Source of the DNA: Eonycteris spelaea
Lineage: Eukaryota > Chordata > Mammalia > Chiroptera > Pteropodidae
Direction: 5' to 3'
DNA length: 64,000 nt
NCBI GenBank assembly: GCA_003508835.1
Contig: PUFA01000204.1
Coordinates: 2,790,001-2,854,000 of the forward strand
The notes beneath the pieces were generated by a model. The model had not been told where the DNA came from. It saw only the letters and a program-made list of their open reading frames with translations, and did no database searches. This document shows positions 25,641 through 38,200 of the stretch, piece after piece. How positions within the stretch are numbered: the first letter of the stretch is position 1; the number at the start of each line of letters is the position of its first letter. The position numbers and the translations under genes were made by a program.

Positions 25641-26149
25641 AAAAGTTAAAAAAAAAAAAAATGAGTCCTGGTCAATGCCATTGGATTTTAATTTTTAAAA
25701 AGAGTTCAGTGGTAGCTTTCTAAAGAACAATTTGAGGGTAGATTGTTAAAAACAGAACAAGCTTTAAGGGTCAGCATGGGGACGTAACCAACTGTGTCCT
25801 CGTCAAGTTCCAGGGGGCTGGTTAAGTTTGCTACAGATTCCTAATGGACAGGCTTAATATGTTTGTCACATTTAAAAATTGCTTTGGCAACAGAAATCCA
25901 AATAAGAATTAATGAAAATTTCACAATAGGGACTTAACAAACTCAGAAAAACAAACAAAACAAGAAGTAGGAACTATAATAATTAAATATTTTTCTATAT
26001 AATCAATAAGCTTGGTTGATCACAAAAGAAGTGTGTCATTGTCCTTAAAACTCTCCAATGCCCTAGTATGTGTCTGAAGCTTCAGGCACCAGACAACACC
26101 TGACCAAGGGTTTGCAAGCATTTACTGCCTTGAAGGCTAATTTAAAAAT

Positions 26150-26250
26150 GAAGATACCTGGGCTCCATCTGCTGGAGGGAAGAAAGGTGGGTGACTGGTC
26201 AGGAGTCTGAGAATTTGACTAGTACCCCAGGTGATTCTGATTCAAGTGTG
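26150..26250 (-). mobile_element. Possible MER5/MER20-type fragment
   Basis: The minus strand carries tcagaatcacctggggtact and a following ctcagactcc region reminiscent of MER5-type elements. Short and diverged, next to the hAT element at 26274. Confidence 0.3.
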
Positions 26251-26273
26251 TTGCTATCTTGATGCCTTTAGGT

Positions 26274-26492
26274 CAAGGGTCCCCAATCTCTGGGCCACAG
26301 ACCGCTATCAGTCTGTGGCCTATTAGGAACCAGGCCACACATCAGATAATGAGCAGAAGGCGAGGGAGTGAAGCTTTACCTATATTTGCAGCCACTCCCC
26401 AGTGCTATCATCACTGCCTCAGCTCAAATCATTGGGCATTAGATTCTCATAGGAGCACCGGTCTCTGGTGCCGAAAAGATTGGGAACCACTT
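26274..26492 (+). mobile_element. Non-autonomous hAT DNA transposon
   Basis: A 219-bp element with inverted ends (caagggtccccaatctctgg, and on the other strand gaagtggttcccaatctttt) and an 8-bp target-site duplication with one mismatch (ctttaggt at 26266-26273, ctttaggc at 26493-26500). The 8-bp duplication is diagnostic of hAT elements. An internal gcattagattctcatagg phrase is typical of this old mammalian family. In ATG7 intron 1. Confidence 0.8.
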
Positions 26493-26864
26493 CTTTAGGC
26501 CATTGACATTCTTACTTTTGGAGACCCCACCTCTAAATAACATCAAACATACTTAAATGCACTCTCATCCTACATTAAATTTTTTTGGCTTTTAACTATT
26601 TGAAATAATTTTTATAATTTTTCATTCTTAGAATGTTCATCTTTTTTTAGGTCATTCCTATTTTCATAGGTCTTGAAGAAGTCGTAGATCCTATGCACTG
26701 TGGTTTCAGTGACCAATGGAGAAATAGACCCTTATGCAGATGACCTGGGGCCCACACTTTGAGAAATGCCTCCAATTGCTCCCTTCTCCTTTCTCCTCCA
26801 CAATGCAGCTAACATTTTCTTTCTTTCTACTGTTAAGTTTTTGAAATTTTTCATGCTCAGCCCT

Positions 26865-27895
26865 CTCCTTAGTCTATAAGCTTTCCCAAAAGCAAAATTA
26901 TTCATTTTCTACACCAAATTCCATCTACATGCCAATGAATCCCAGGACTATATTTCTAATGCTAACTTCCAGGCATATATTTAAGTCTTTGAAAGCCAGG
27001 ACTTGGATTTCTCACAGGTATCTCAAATTCAGCAAATCTGAAATTGAACATACCTTTTCCCAAAGTTCTGCCCCTTTTCCTATATATATCCTAGTTTACT
27101 TAGTACTTCCATATATTCAAGGTAGAAACCTCAAAATCAACTTCAATTTTTCTCTTTCTCACATCAAATAAACCACTAATTGCTAGAGGCTCAACCTTAA
27201 ACAGTTCTCTGGAATGAGATGAAGGTAACAGTTAGTGATTATTGAGTAGGACCAGACACTGCAGCAGAGGTATGCACTTCTGCCAACTGTCCTAAGAAGT
27301 GACAGTTCCAATTTTACAGATGAAGAAACTGAAGTTCAGAGGCATAAAAAATTACAGAAAGATGTATTGTTAGTTAAGCAGAGGAACCAGGATTCAAATT
27401 CCAGTTGTTACTCCAATGCCAACAACTCTTCATGCAACTTCATGCTTCTTGTCCAAGTCAGCTTTCCTTCTCTCCATTCCCACTGCTACATGTCAAGCCC
27501 CACCATCTCACACCTCTGCTCCTGTGGTAATATGTTCACAGGTCACTGACTGCAGTCTCTAACTTCTCCAAGCAAGATGTCGCATTACCACCAGAACTGA
27601 ACTGCACATAGGTGGCTCCCTTGTTTAAATAAACAAACATACAGACCCTTATTGACCTTAAGATTTAGACAGTCAGGTGTCATAGTTACCTTAGCCTGCT
27701 AGTTTCCTGGCTTTATACCTTTGCTGATGCACCTAGGAAATCTCTCCCAGGAAAATTCCTACTCTTCTCTTAGAATCCTTTATGGAGCTATCCTTAACAT
27801 CCATAGCCAGTGGGTATCAAAGGTTCCCTTCTCCGTGATAATGAAGGAAAACTTCCCGTAGAGCATTTACCACCATGAATCATACTTGCTTTTTT
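26865..27895 (+). mobile_element. L2 remnant split by a MIR
   Basis: L2 phrases (ccaggcatatatttaagtct, cttcaatttttctctttctc) run to about 27185, resume at 27405 (cagctttccttctctccatt) and end near 27895. A minus-strand MIR (ttttacagatgaagaaactg) occupies 27215-27405. Confidence 0.55.
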
Positions 27896-27923
27896 AATCA
27901 TACTCTTTTAAAAACGTTTAAAA

Positions 27924-28430
27924 TACAGTCATCCCTCCTTATTTGTAGGGGCTATATTCCAAGACCTCCAGTGAATGCCTGAAACTGAGGATAGTATTAA
28001 GCCCTATATATACTATGATTTTCCCTATACAATCAGACCTTTTCACTTAAAAGAAGTACTTTATAAGCTTCTCTTTGGTATATCTGATTTGCTAGCATCA
28101 CTATTCTTGCGCTTTGGGGACGTTGTTAAATACGATAAGGGTAACTAGAACACAAGTACTGTGATACCATGACAGTAGATCTGATAGTCGAGATGGCTAC
28201 TAAGTGACTGCTGGGCAAGAAGCATATACAGGATGCATATACTAGACAAAATGATGATTCACATCCTGAACAGAGCAGGATGGCACAAGATGTCATCATG
28301 TTACTCAGAACAGCGTGTAATTTAAAATCTATGAATTGCTTATATCTGGAATTTTCCATTTAATATTTTTGAATCGAGGTTGGCCGGGGTCACTGGAAAG
28401 GGAAACTGCAGATACGGAAGGGCCACTGTA
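27924..28430 (-). mobile_element. Tigger-type (pogo) element, internally deleted
   Basis: The ends are inverted copies (tacagtcatccctccttat, and on the other strand tacagtggcccttccgtat), beginning and ending in TA as in Tc1/mariner-pogo elements. The minus strand contains the same phrases as the element at 35754, such as gtgaatcatcattttgtcta. There is no transposase frame. In ATG7 intron 1. Confidence 0.75.
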
Positions 28431-28444
28431 ACAGAAGGACTAGT

Positions 28445-28660
28445 AAATGTTCTAACTTAATGCTTATTCTGTGCCAACCACTGCAGTAAACGTTTTACAT
28501 ATTATCTGTGACAATCCCAAAGTTGTTGTATTATGCCTATTTAAAAAAAAAAAAATGGAGGCACTGAGAGCATAAGTAACTTGCCCAAAGTCACACAGTT
28601 AGGAAGTGGAAGAGCTGTGTATAACCCAGGACTGCTGGCTTCGAAGTCCTGATTTTCATC
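28445..28660 (-). mobile_element. MIR SINE
   Basis: gtgccaaccactgcagtaaa, then gtaacttgcccaaagtcaca, the reversed MIR core and tRNA-side phrases, with an A-run in between. Confidence 0.75.
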
Positions 28661-28949
28661 ACACTATAATACCTTGAAGGAAAAAGCACCCTTCCCCTCT
28701 TTGGAATGTTTATGTTTCTTATCAGCCCCAGATATGCTAAAAAATAACCAATTGTTTTGAAAAATATTTATATACTAAACTCTTCTACAACCGAGTCAAA
28801 AGAAAAAGACCATGGCCAGAGCAATCATTTGATATGGAAGGAAATCAACACAGTAGCAATCAGAGGTTCAAATTAATTTCATCTGAAATCCTCTGTCTGC
28901 TAGATCATCAGGTCCCTATACACTTGAGTCATCTACAACTTACTCTTAC

Positions 28950-29066
28950 AGTTCAATGGCAACTTGTTTCATCATCATTTTGATGACCTGCGGAAGCCAT
29001 CGGGATGGAATTTTATTAGTGCCAGAGACAAAAGAGAAAACTGTATTCCACACAGCACTTCAGCAG
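28950..29066 (-). other. Candidate alternative exon in ATG7 intron 1 (unproven)
   Basis: On the minus strand a seven-T pyrimidine tract ending ccag precedes 29066, and the 117-nt segment ends at 28950 with the donor gtaagagt. One frame is open from just after a TGA at the exon start to the donor, about 36 codons, and contains three consecutive ATG codons near its end. If spliced to the start-codon exon at 21245, the frame runs on through MMMKQVAIELKQQI into the normal ATG7 methionine. I do not recognise the peptide and do not know of such an isoform. It could be a real alternative exon, a conserved non-coding element, or coincidence. Confidence 0.3.
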
Positions 29067-30374
29067 CTGGAAAAAAAGTGACTCAGGATGACCACTCAAA
29101 AGATAAAGGACGAACATACTAAGACAATAATTTGTAATAAGAGGCACAACCTTCAACCATTTTTTGACTTATCTAGTCTTTGAGAAATTACAACAGAACC
29201 ACAGAGCCTATTCCACAAGAGGATATGGTTTGGTATTCAGCTGCTGAACTCTTGCTTGACAGGCTAAGAAAATGGGAAGGTCTCAAGCAACAGCAGCAAC
29301 ATGTGATTAGGAATCTTCTGGAAACATCTAAATAGGACACTCAAATATGAATGTATCACTTAAGAACCCACACATCAATGTCACATTGCCATCTTTCTAA
29401 GTTGGAAGAGAAGGCTTAAAAGGTAATGATCAAAATGGAATTCTAGAGGGAGTGAGAAGTGAGTCCTTGGTGCAAAGTAATTTATGTGTAACTAACCTAG
29501 ATCCAAATATTACTTGCTTCCAAATATTGCTTGCCTATATAACCCTAGACAATGCAGGTAAGACTTTTGGCCCTGCTTAGCTTAGAAAGTTAAAAGAGTA
29601 TTTCTATCAGCCTTCAGCATTACTTACAGACATATTTAAAGAAAGAACCTGACAGAGGCATCATTATAAGTGTGGCTCATTATTATTTCAAACTATTTCT
29701 AAGCATATTCAGGAACTGAAACCCACAAGTTACACAAGATGGATTTCCAATGAAAGAGGAAAGGCTTTGATGAAGATTCAACACTGTAATAAACAATAAT
29801 CTCAGCAGTATAAAAATGCCAGCAGTAACCAAAACATCCAGTCAAGATTAAACTGAAAAAGTAGGTGGGTGGTTAAGCAATATGAACCCTCTGGTGTTGT
29901 GCCTACCACCCAAACGTGGTGAAAATTTCAAGCTTTTATGAAAATAAAACTAAGTTATGTTCAGTAACTTACACAAGTAGGAGATCAACAACAACCAAAA
30001 AACACCATGCCATTGTATGAGTACTTACAAAGTTTCTGTCCAAATGGAACTAAACCTTGTGTTCGTGTTGTTCTTTAAAATCAAATCCCCACAGGAAATG
30101 AATACTAGTGGCTGCTTCTCAAGAAAGAAGCTTGGGAAAGAAGCTTGGGGTCAGGAGACAGATGTGGAGAGACTTAGTTTCACTGTATGACTCTTTTGAC
30201 CTTAGAATTTTGTATTCGAAATATGATTAATTTTGTGCGCGTGGGATAACAATGCAGAAATAAGTAAAATAAAGAAAAAAGTCCTAACCCAATGTCACAA
30301 ATACAGGGAATGAGAGAGAGACTGCCAGCTCAACTGCTTTAGTGCCAAGAAATAACACCTGGCAGATCCTTGAT

Positions 30375-30460
30375 GAAAGAACCATGTCTTATTAATCTTT
30401 TTTCAGCACTTAACACAGTGCCTAGAATATATTAGGAGCTCAATAAATGTTGACATGAAA
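30375..30460 (+). mobile_element. L2 3' end
   Basis: cacttaacacagtgcctaga and ggagctcaataaatgttgac mark the typical L2 3' end. Confidence 0.65.
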
Positions 30461-30683
30461 TAATAACTCTCTTCCCCCAAAAAGGCCAATGGGTGGATGT
30501 CATACTGAGACAAATTTCAGCAGATTTTAAAAATTACTACTAGCCTGAATTGTCCAAATAAGAAATAGATTACCAGAGAGATAATGAATTTTCCATTAGT
30601 TGAAGTGTTCAAGCATATATTAGATGATTATTTGCCAAGTAACAAAGCACAAAGGATTATTGTATCAGGTAGTCAGATGAGAC

Positions 30684-30879
30684 CAGGGGTTGGCAGGCTT
30701 TTCCTGAAAAGGGCCAGATAGTAAATATTTTAAGCATTGCAAGCCAAAACAGTTTCTGCCATATTTTCTTCTTTTGTACAACTCTTGAACAATGTGAAAA
30801 AACATTCTTAGCTCATGGACTGTACATAATAAGGCCCCAGGCAGGATCTGACCTGTAGGTTGTCATTTGCTGACCCCTG
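30684..30879 (+). mobile_element. Old hAT-type DNA transposon
   Basis: It begins caggggttggcaggcttttc and ends atttgctgacccctg, imperfect inverted repeats of each other, with the internal phrase aaagggccagatagtaaata common to an abundant mammalian hAT family. The flanking 8-mers no longer match well. Confidence 0.7.
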
Positions 30880-31259
30880 GAGTAAATGACCTTCCAAACC
30901 TGTTATTTCTTGATTCTTTGAAGGTGCCAATTATGTATTTTGTTTTTAGGGAGACTGACATTTTGATAGAATCTTTTCAGAAGGTAGTAGAGATGTGCAA
31001 GAATTGCAGAGGGTGAAGCAGATTGCAAGATCAGAATCCAAGGTCATATCTGCTGATCTATGATATGCACCTTGTAATGCTGCAAATACATCCTTACAAA
31101 CTGGTAAGTGCTGCCTACACAGAACACTCACACGTGTCAGCATCATTAAGTCAAGATGAAGCTCATTTGATATTTACTGAGGCTCACAAAATGCGGGAAA
31201 GTCTGTATCAGCAGCGTTCCACATCCTAAATAGGCATGTTATCACACCTCTGATGGTTT

Positions 31260-31700
31260 TCTTCATTACTTTCTCTTGGACCACTGTAACTGTTCTCTAG
31301 TGCCACCCTGGTGGCTCTGCCACTCCCCACCTCTGACTTGATGCTGAAGAAACATCGGGCGGCTTCGTGTTCCTCTAACACACTTGCTGTCTTGCTTCCA
31401 TATCCCTGAAGGAATAGCTACCTCTATCTAAAAGGTACCCCAGCCCCATGACTGCCTTGCCCTTTTTAAAATCCAGCTCAGAGGTTATCTTCTCTAGAAA
31501 GCCTTCCCAGAGCTGTCTCTCACTGTCTTTACTCCTCTCATGCTCCTCCCATCAGCTACAGTTAATCATTTCTGTCTCTAAGCCACCTCTACATTTAATA
31601 TTCTTGTTCAACACTTTCCTTATCTGTCCGCTTCCATTCTATCTGTCTGATTGTAAATTCTACAAATAAAGATCCTGGCTCATATTCCTGTCAACCCTTG
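31260..31700 (+). mobile_element. L2 3' part
   Basis: aaatccagctcagaggttat, gaaagccttcccagagctgt and a gattgtaaattctac stretch, in L2 order. Confidence 0.6.
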
Positions 31701-32154
31701 CAGAGTGGCTCAAATGTTACTAAGATGAATTCTAGAAACCCAAGAGAAACAAGAAAAAGAAATAACCCAGGCTTCTGTAATTGGGAGGACAAACTCCAGG
31801 CTTGTTACCATGGATACTGGAGTAAGAAGTAATGAAGAACATATGGAGATATGCCATATGACTTAGAAAGTCTCTAAACCTATTGTTTTTTAAGGACTAA
31901 GATCATAGAGGACAAGAGATATGCATATACAGATCAATTTAAATCAAACCTTACTCAACCAAATACAAAAGTAGTAAAGAATAAATCTTTCTTCCTCAAA
32001 GTGTTTTTCATGGTTATATAAGTTAAAAGCCTATATTCACAATCTCAAAGTATCTCTCCATGAAAAACTTATTAATTCCAAAATCTGGCAGACACCATGT
32101 TAATGAAGAGATCAAAGTTAACACCGGCAGTAATGGGACAAATAGATATTGTAT

Positions 32155-32800
32155 GCTATTCAACCGATTGCACTTAATAGAACATATCTATGCTATTTAG
32201 CTGAAAATACATGACCTGGGTTTAATCAGGAGGAAATATCAGATAAACACAAATTGAAAAACATTGTACAAATGACCGGGACTGGCTTACTTAAAATCTT
32301 TAAAAGTGCCAAGGTCTTAAAAGTCAAGGGAAGACTAAGGAACTGTTCCAGAGTAAAAAGGATTAAAAAGACATGATGACTGGGGGCAACACCTGATGCT
32401 GTGTTGACACGCTGCTCTCAAGGATGTTATTGGGACAAAATCTGAATGGAATCTCTGGGAGAAGGGTATATGGAAGATCTTTGTATTATTCTTGTAAGAT
32501 TTCTGTAAGTTTGAAATTGTCCCAAAGTAAAATATTAATACAATGTTAACACCTACACACACCCAGCCTATGCTACGTTTAATGAGTGGAACCAGTCGAC
32601 ATGACAGAAGAGTAACTGCAGGGCGGGGTAGGGCTATTAGCTGGGAAGAGGCATGAGGAAGATCCCTGGGGAGCTGGAAATATTCTATATACCCTGAGCT
32701 GGGTGATGGTTACAAGGCACACACATATGAAAAAGCCATGAGCTATGTATTTACGATGAGCACAATTTACCATATGTATGTTATACCTGAACAAAAAAGA
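32155..32800 (+). mobile_element. L1M-class 3' UTR sequence, two pieces
   Basis: One piece (32155-32545) has gaggaactgttccagag-like and acatgatgactgggggcaac phrases; the second (about 32630-32800) has gggtgatggttacaaggcac and ttaccatatgtatgttatac. Both are usual in L1M 3' UTRs. In ATG7 intron 1. Confidence 0.55.
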
Positions 32801-33364
32801 ACAGAAAATCCTACATTCGCGCTATACCAATCCTACACAGAACCTTCCTGTATTCATCTAAGTTAACAGACGATCGATTTAAACCTAGCTTTGGTGAAAA
32901 GAAATCCATTATTCTAAATAAGGAGTTTAAATGAAATGTCATTTCCATACATTTTTCTAGCATTTTATTAGATGGTGAAAATGGAAGAATTTTGGCTTTG
33001 CTACTTATAAAATTTAATTGGAGCATAAGTGCTTCCTGGAGTGAGTCTGCCCAACCATTCTCCCTCCACAGGGGACCAATACAATTGGACACAGCAAATA
33101 TTAAACCAGTGTAGGGTTTTTAGAAATGAAAAAGTAAAACTGGTAGAAAAAAACAACCACCACAGAGATAAAACAAAGAAACAAACCTGTCTTTAGGGAA
33201 ACTAGACCCTTGGAGGAGGACAGAAAAACAGACTAGCCTGACTATACTAAAAAATCTCTCACTATAATATTTCCCATGTATGTTGTTGGGGTTTTGTTTG
33301 CTTAGGGAGATAGGAAAGATTTACTAGTTCAGACGAAGGATGCTAAAAGTTAAGGCTGTTGGAA

Positions 33365-33600
33365 GCCCAGTCTTCAGTCAGATAAACCCAAGTTTGAGTC
33401 TGGCTCCATCTCTCATTAGCTAAGTAGCCTTGGGCAGGTAACTTCATTTCCTGTGCCCCAATTTCCTTGTCTGTAAAATAAGGATAATTACACCCAACCC
33501 AGGAGGATGTTGGGAGGGCTGTGAAAGTGTGATGCGCCTGTTACAGTGCCTGGCATTCAGTCAGCTGTCAGTAAATGGCAGCTGCTATTAGTTTTTCTTG
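33365..33600 (+). mobile_element. MIR SINE
   Basis: agccttgggcaggtaacttc, ttccttgtctgtaaaataag and ttacagtgcctggcattcag, well-kept MIR in plus orientation. Confidence 0.8.
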
Positions 33601-35753
33601 CCACCTCCCATCCCCCCACACACAACAGTGCCTGACTAATGTGGTTGTCCTTCCCTTTGCTCATTAGAAAAACTTTCTCTGCCTCAAACACACCTCATTT
33701 AAGTTTCAGTTCCCTTCGTTGTAGTCGCAGCAGAGGTTTAATTAAAATAAAATGGATGGTCTCCTGCTACAGGTCATCAAGGGGAAGTCCAGAGGAACAA
33801 GTTCTAAAGGGTTAGGAGCACTTTGTGTTCAATTTCTCTGAGGCCACGTGGGGCCATTCACTTAGCAGAAGTGCCAGAATAACTGCAATTTGGCCCTGAA
33901 GTACCTTCTCTCAGCCAAAATGGAGCACATAGAATGAATAGGCTTCTGTTCTCATTTTCCCAGCTGTGGGGCTGCAAGCTCTGGCAGTCATTAAAATAAG
34001 CACTAAACCACATGACCACGTCCCACTGACGAACAGAATATGTTCTTAGCTGCTGATGGGTAAAAAGGAGGTAGAGATGGCCAGGCGTGAGGAGAGGGCC
34101 CCTTTGGCATATGAAACCAATGCACTTTCTGTCAGCTAATGATACTTCTGCAATTTCATGAGTTTTTGAAATAATCAGCAAGGCTGCTAAAGAGGGAGAT
34201 TTAAAAATCCTTCCCTTCCAAAAGGAGGTGGAGGGTTGGGGGGAATTCCAAACTTAAAAGAAAGATTAGGCTTTACTGGAAGATGAAAACTCAGGACCCC
34301 TACAGGGGAACCAGCTGGGTACAGAAACCTCAATTTCTTTTAAAAATTGCATTAGAGTCAAGATGCCCCTGAGCCAAACTGATGTCTCCACAAGACACCG
34401 AGTCACCCAAAATGGCTTTTTTGTAACTGTGCTATTAGGTGGTAACAGCTGGTCATATAAGCAGGCAGGATAATTGCTATTATGGACAAGTTGTCCCATC
34501 ACCTCCATGTGAGCCACCTCTACCCCTACAGAATCAACATCATTTGCTTAGAGGTCAATCAAAAAACCAGCAGTCACATACATAGTCTTCAAACTGCAAC
34601 CTGCATTCTCACAGAAGTTGTTTTTCTTTCATTTTATTTTTCCTTCTGCTAAATAATCTTAACCTTCACCTACAATCTGCTCTCATCCAGCCTGTTTTTG
34701 AGAATGGATGCACTGGATACTCGCACTGTGGGGTGCAACAAGCCTATGAGAAAATGAGAGTGAAAGCTGAGGAAATCTGGAAAAGAGCATAGAGAAAGAG
34801 AATACAAGGATGATGGAGAATAGTATGCCTACTTTTGAGTCTTTTTGGTTACCTCCACAAGTCAACAGTGTCATGTTGGTCTATCTTGTACATAAGGGGC
34901 AGCCACCTGTCTTCACCTGAATTACTGGGAAGCACTATGTCAACCAACAACTAAAATCTGTGACAATTTCGTAAAAACTAGTTGAATTATGAAGGTTTGC
35001 TTCTGAATAACAGAGTCTCTCTCATTTTCATTTCTACTGACCTTTAAGGAATTCTGGAAAATGGGAGAGGTGTTGAAAAATTGGTACAAGCCAACACTTG
35101 ATTTCAGATTTTCAAAATATCTGATTTCCAAAGATGAGAGCAGAACGGATTCTGCAGACCACTGAACAGCGATTTTGTACCCAGGAAAGGTGTCATGGGG
35201 GCCATTCTAGCCCACATGGTACAATTAGAAAACTGTACCCCTTCAAAACATTTTACTTCCTTTGTTTAGAAAATTGTTGTAATATATTGATTAGGTTAGC
35301 TCAAGACATGTTACCCTTGTCTGCCAAAAAAATTATCATTACAAAAATATCCCCATGATGCCTGTGAACTAAACAGAACCCCCTCTGACGTGAAGTTTTG
35401 TGCAGTGTACAACCTGTATAACTAAAGGCAGCCATTCTAAGTAATCACAAGAAGCCATTATGGTTTCTTTAAAAACAAGTCATGACAGAGTAACTGCATT
35501 GTTTTCCTTGAAGAACCACAGACATAGGACATGGGATATCTGGACCGCAGCCAGGTGTCTGATGAGACTGCTCCAGATATCCTAGTAGACAAGATAAAGA
35601 GGAAGGAATTAAATAGTAACATAATTACAGGGATTAAGAACTGGTAAAATAATCTGATTCAAAGAATGTTGGTTAAGGAATGAACTAATGTTACTAAGAA
35701 AGGAGCTAACTGTGATAAGTCTTCGGCTCAGTCTTCAGTCCTATACAATTTTT

Positions 35754-36610
35754 TACAGTTGTCCCTCCTTAGCAGTTTCTCCTTTTGCAGTTTCTGCCAT
35801 GCCCCTCTTTCATCCCTGATTTTGTTTATTTGTGTCCTTTCTCTTTTTTCTTTAGTGAGTCTAGCTAGGGATTTGTCAATTTTATTAACCTTCTCAAAGA
35901 ACCAGCTCCTTGTTGGATTCTTTCCGCAGTTTCAATTACCTGTCAATCACAGTCCAAAAATACTAATTGAAAAATTCCCAAATAGTTCATAAGTTTTAAA
36001 TTGTTCTGAGTAGTGTAATAAAATCTTGCACTGTCCAGCTCCATCCTGCTCTGGTTGTGAATCATCCTTTTGTCCAGTGTATCCATACTGTATATACTAC
36101 CCAGCTGTTATTCAAAAAAATCCTTTTAATTATCAAAGATCGTCAACTACTGACATCATCTGCTCTTGACATGTGACCATCAACATCGGCATTGCTCAAT
36201 GATCCAAGATTACCTGAAGCAGACGATCCTCCTTCTGATGTATAGTCAGAGGGTCAACAGCAGCCTTACAGTAGCCTACATCCCGATCTGCCGTCATTCA
36301 CCTCACCAGGTAGGCATTGTATCATCTCACATCATCACAAGAAGGGTGAGTATAGTACATATAACAAAATAGTTTGACAGAGAGACCACATTCATGTAAC
36401 TTAAATTACAGTATATTGTTATAATTATTCTATTGTATTATTAGTCCTTGTTGTTAATCTCTTACTGTGCCTCATTTATAAATTAACTTTATCGCAAGTA
36501 TGTATGCATAAGAAACAACATCACATATATAGGGTTTGGTACTATCCAGTTTCAGGCATTCACTGGGGGTCTAGGAACATATCCCCCATGGATAAGGGGA
36601 GACTACTGTA
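35754..36610 (+). mobile_element. Tigger-type (pogo) element with inserted L1 piece
   Basis: Terminal repeats tacagttgtccctcctta and, inverted, tacagtagtctcccctta delimit it; the right end reads ggggagactactgta. Internal phrases such as ttctgagtagtgtaataaaa and gtgaatcatccttttgtcca match the relative at 27924. An L1 fragment interrupts it at about 35797-35918. No transposase frame survives. Confidence 0.75.
35797..35918 (-). mobile_element. L1 ORF2 fragment inside the Tigger element
   Basis: The sequence ttttattaaccttctcaaag followed by aaccagctccttgttgg is the reverse complement of a well-conserved L1 ORF2 segment. The host Tigger sequence resumes directly after it (cgcagtttcaattacc). Confidence 0.65.
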
Positions 36611-36984
36611 TTTTATTTATTTATATTAATGACTATTTGTTAATATTTACTAAGTATTTCATGTGTGCTGAACCTTGTGTCAGGAGTTTACAGCAGGAAA
36701 ACAGACACAAATAAATTTATTCAATAAAGTATTCTTATTACATTTTATCAGTGACTTGCACAACAATATGTTTGCTTATCAACTCTACACATGACAGGAA
36801 GCAGGAAGGAATAGGCAATAGGACGGACAACAAAAATTCAGAATTAAAAAGATTCTTACCACCTGGAATGACAGACCTATTTGAACAAAATTAAAAATTT
36901 CACAGATATAGTCATAAATCTTAGTCCAAAAAAAAAAAAAAACCCCACAATGGGACAGTATTGCAGTCTGATACACTGGAGGCA

Positions 36985-37195
36985 GTATAAGAGATGGAGG
37001 GGCACAGCTTCATAAGCTAGAGAGACCCAAGTTCAAATCCAACCTATGCTACTTCTAGCTACACAACCTTGGGCCAGACATTAACTTCTCTGATCCCCTG
37101 TAAGATAGGCCACCATGTACTGTACAGAATTATTGTAAGGATTCAATTAGAAAATGAATGCATATGACATAGGAAGTACTCAAAAGTAGACTATT
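36985..37195 (+). mobile_element. MIR SINE
   Basis: gacccaagttcaaatccaac, acaaccttgggccagacatt and ttattgtaaggattcaatta follow MIR. Confidence 0.75.
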
Positions 37196-37239
37196 TAACA
37201 AAACATGTGCCGAAGGCAACAGAGTTTCCATTTAGTTAT

Positions 37240-38200
37240 TCCTTCAATAAATATTCATAATATGTACTAGTCCCCATGCTGTATTTTAGGATTCAAAGGT
37301 AAAAAAAGCTATGGTCCTTACCTTTAAGGATCTAACAATTTTGAGGGTTAGACAAACTTGGAGTGACAGTACAATTTGTGGGTAAATCCAGTACAGTGGG
37401 GTAAGTGTTTGTATCAGGTGTTATGTGAGGAGGAAGGAGAGATATTTAAAATAGACTGAAGCAGTAGGAATTTCTATTTTAATGGTCTATATTTTTAGAA
37501 AAGGAACCCCAGCACCAGTGAGGGCCAGACTGCTTAGGCTGGGCAATCAGTTCAAAAGGCTGTGCGGGAATATAGAGAGGAAGTGAGAGGAGCCTGAATT
37601 AAGGCAGTGCGAGAGGAAATGGAGGGAGAAGATAAGTCAGGAGACATCAAAGAATTAGAATCTGTGGAAGCTGATAACCGCCTGGGCTGGGAGGAAGACA
37701 GGGAGGGATGGTATGAGAGGAAAAAGTCCACAAGGACTCCCAGGGTTGTTTGGAATGACTAAATGGAAGAAGGGGAATGAGTGAGACTAAAGACTGAAGA
37801 AAGAATCAAAGGTTTGGAGGGAAGATGCTGAGCTTAGTTTTGAACTTGTTGAGTCTGAGGGCTGCCATTCAAGAGAAATCCAGGCTCAAGATACAAAGCA
37901 GTGGTCACTGGGACACAAATGTGAGTTGAAACTGTGGACGAGAAAAGCAGAGTAGAAGGGAGAACCTTGGAGAAAACAAGCATTTAAGGGACAAAAGGAG
38001 GAAGAGTCCACAATGGACACTGAAGGGGAAATGGCCAGACAGTACATAGCAGAAGTGGTTTTCATATATGAAGGTATATCAGCAATATCAGATGTGCTGA
38101 GAATTCAAAAAGATAAGGAAGGAAAAGTGTTCAGGAGTTCTGGCAACATCGAGGTCTGATGACTAGGGAGAGTTGAAGGCATTGCTGGGAGGTGGGAGAA
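37240..38200 (-). mobile_element. L2 LINE remnant
   Basis: ccttacctttaaggatctaa, agtccacaaggactcccagg, gcttagttttgaacttgttg: reversed L2 phrases in order over nearly 1 kb. In ATG7 intron 1. Confidence 0.6.
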
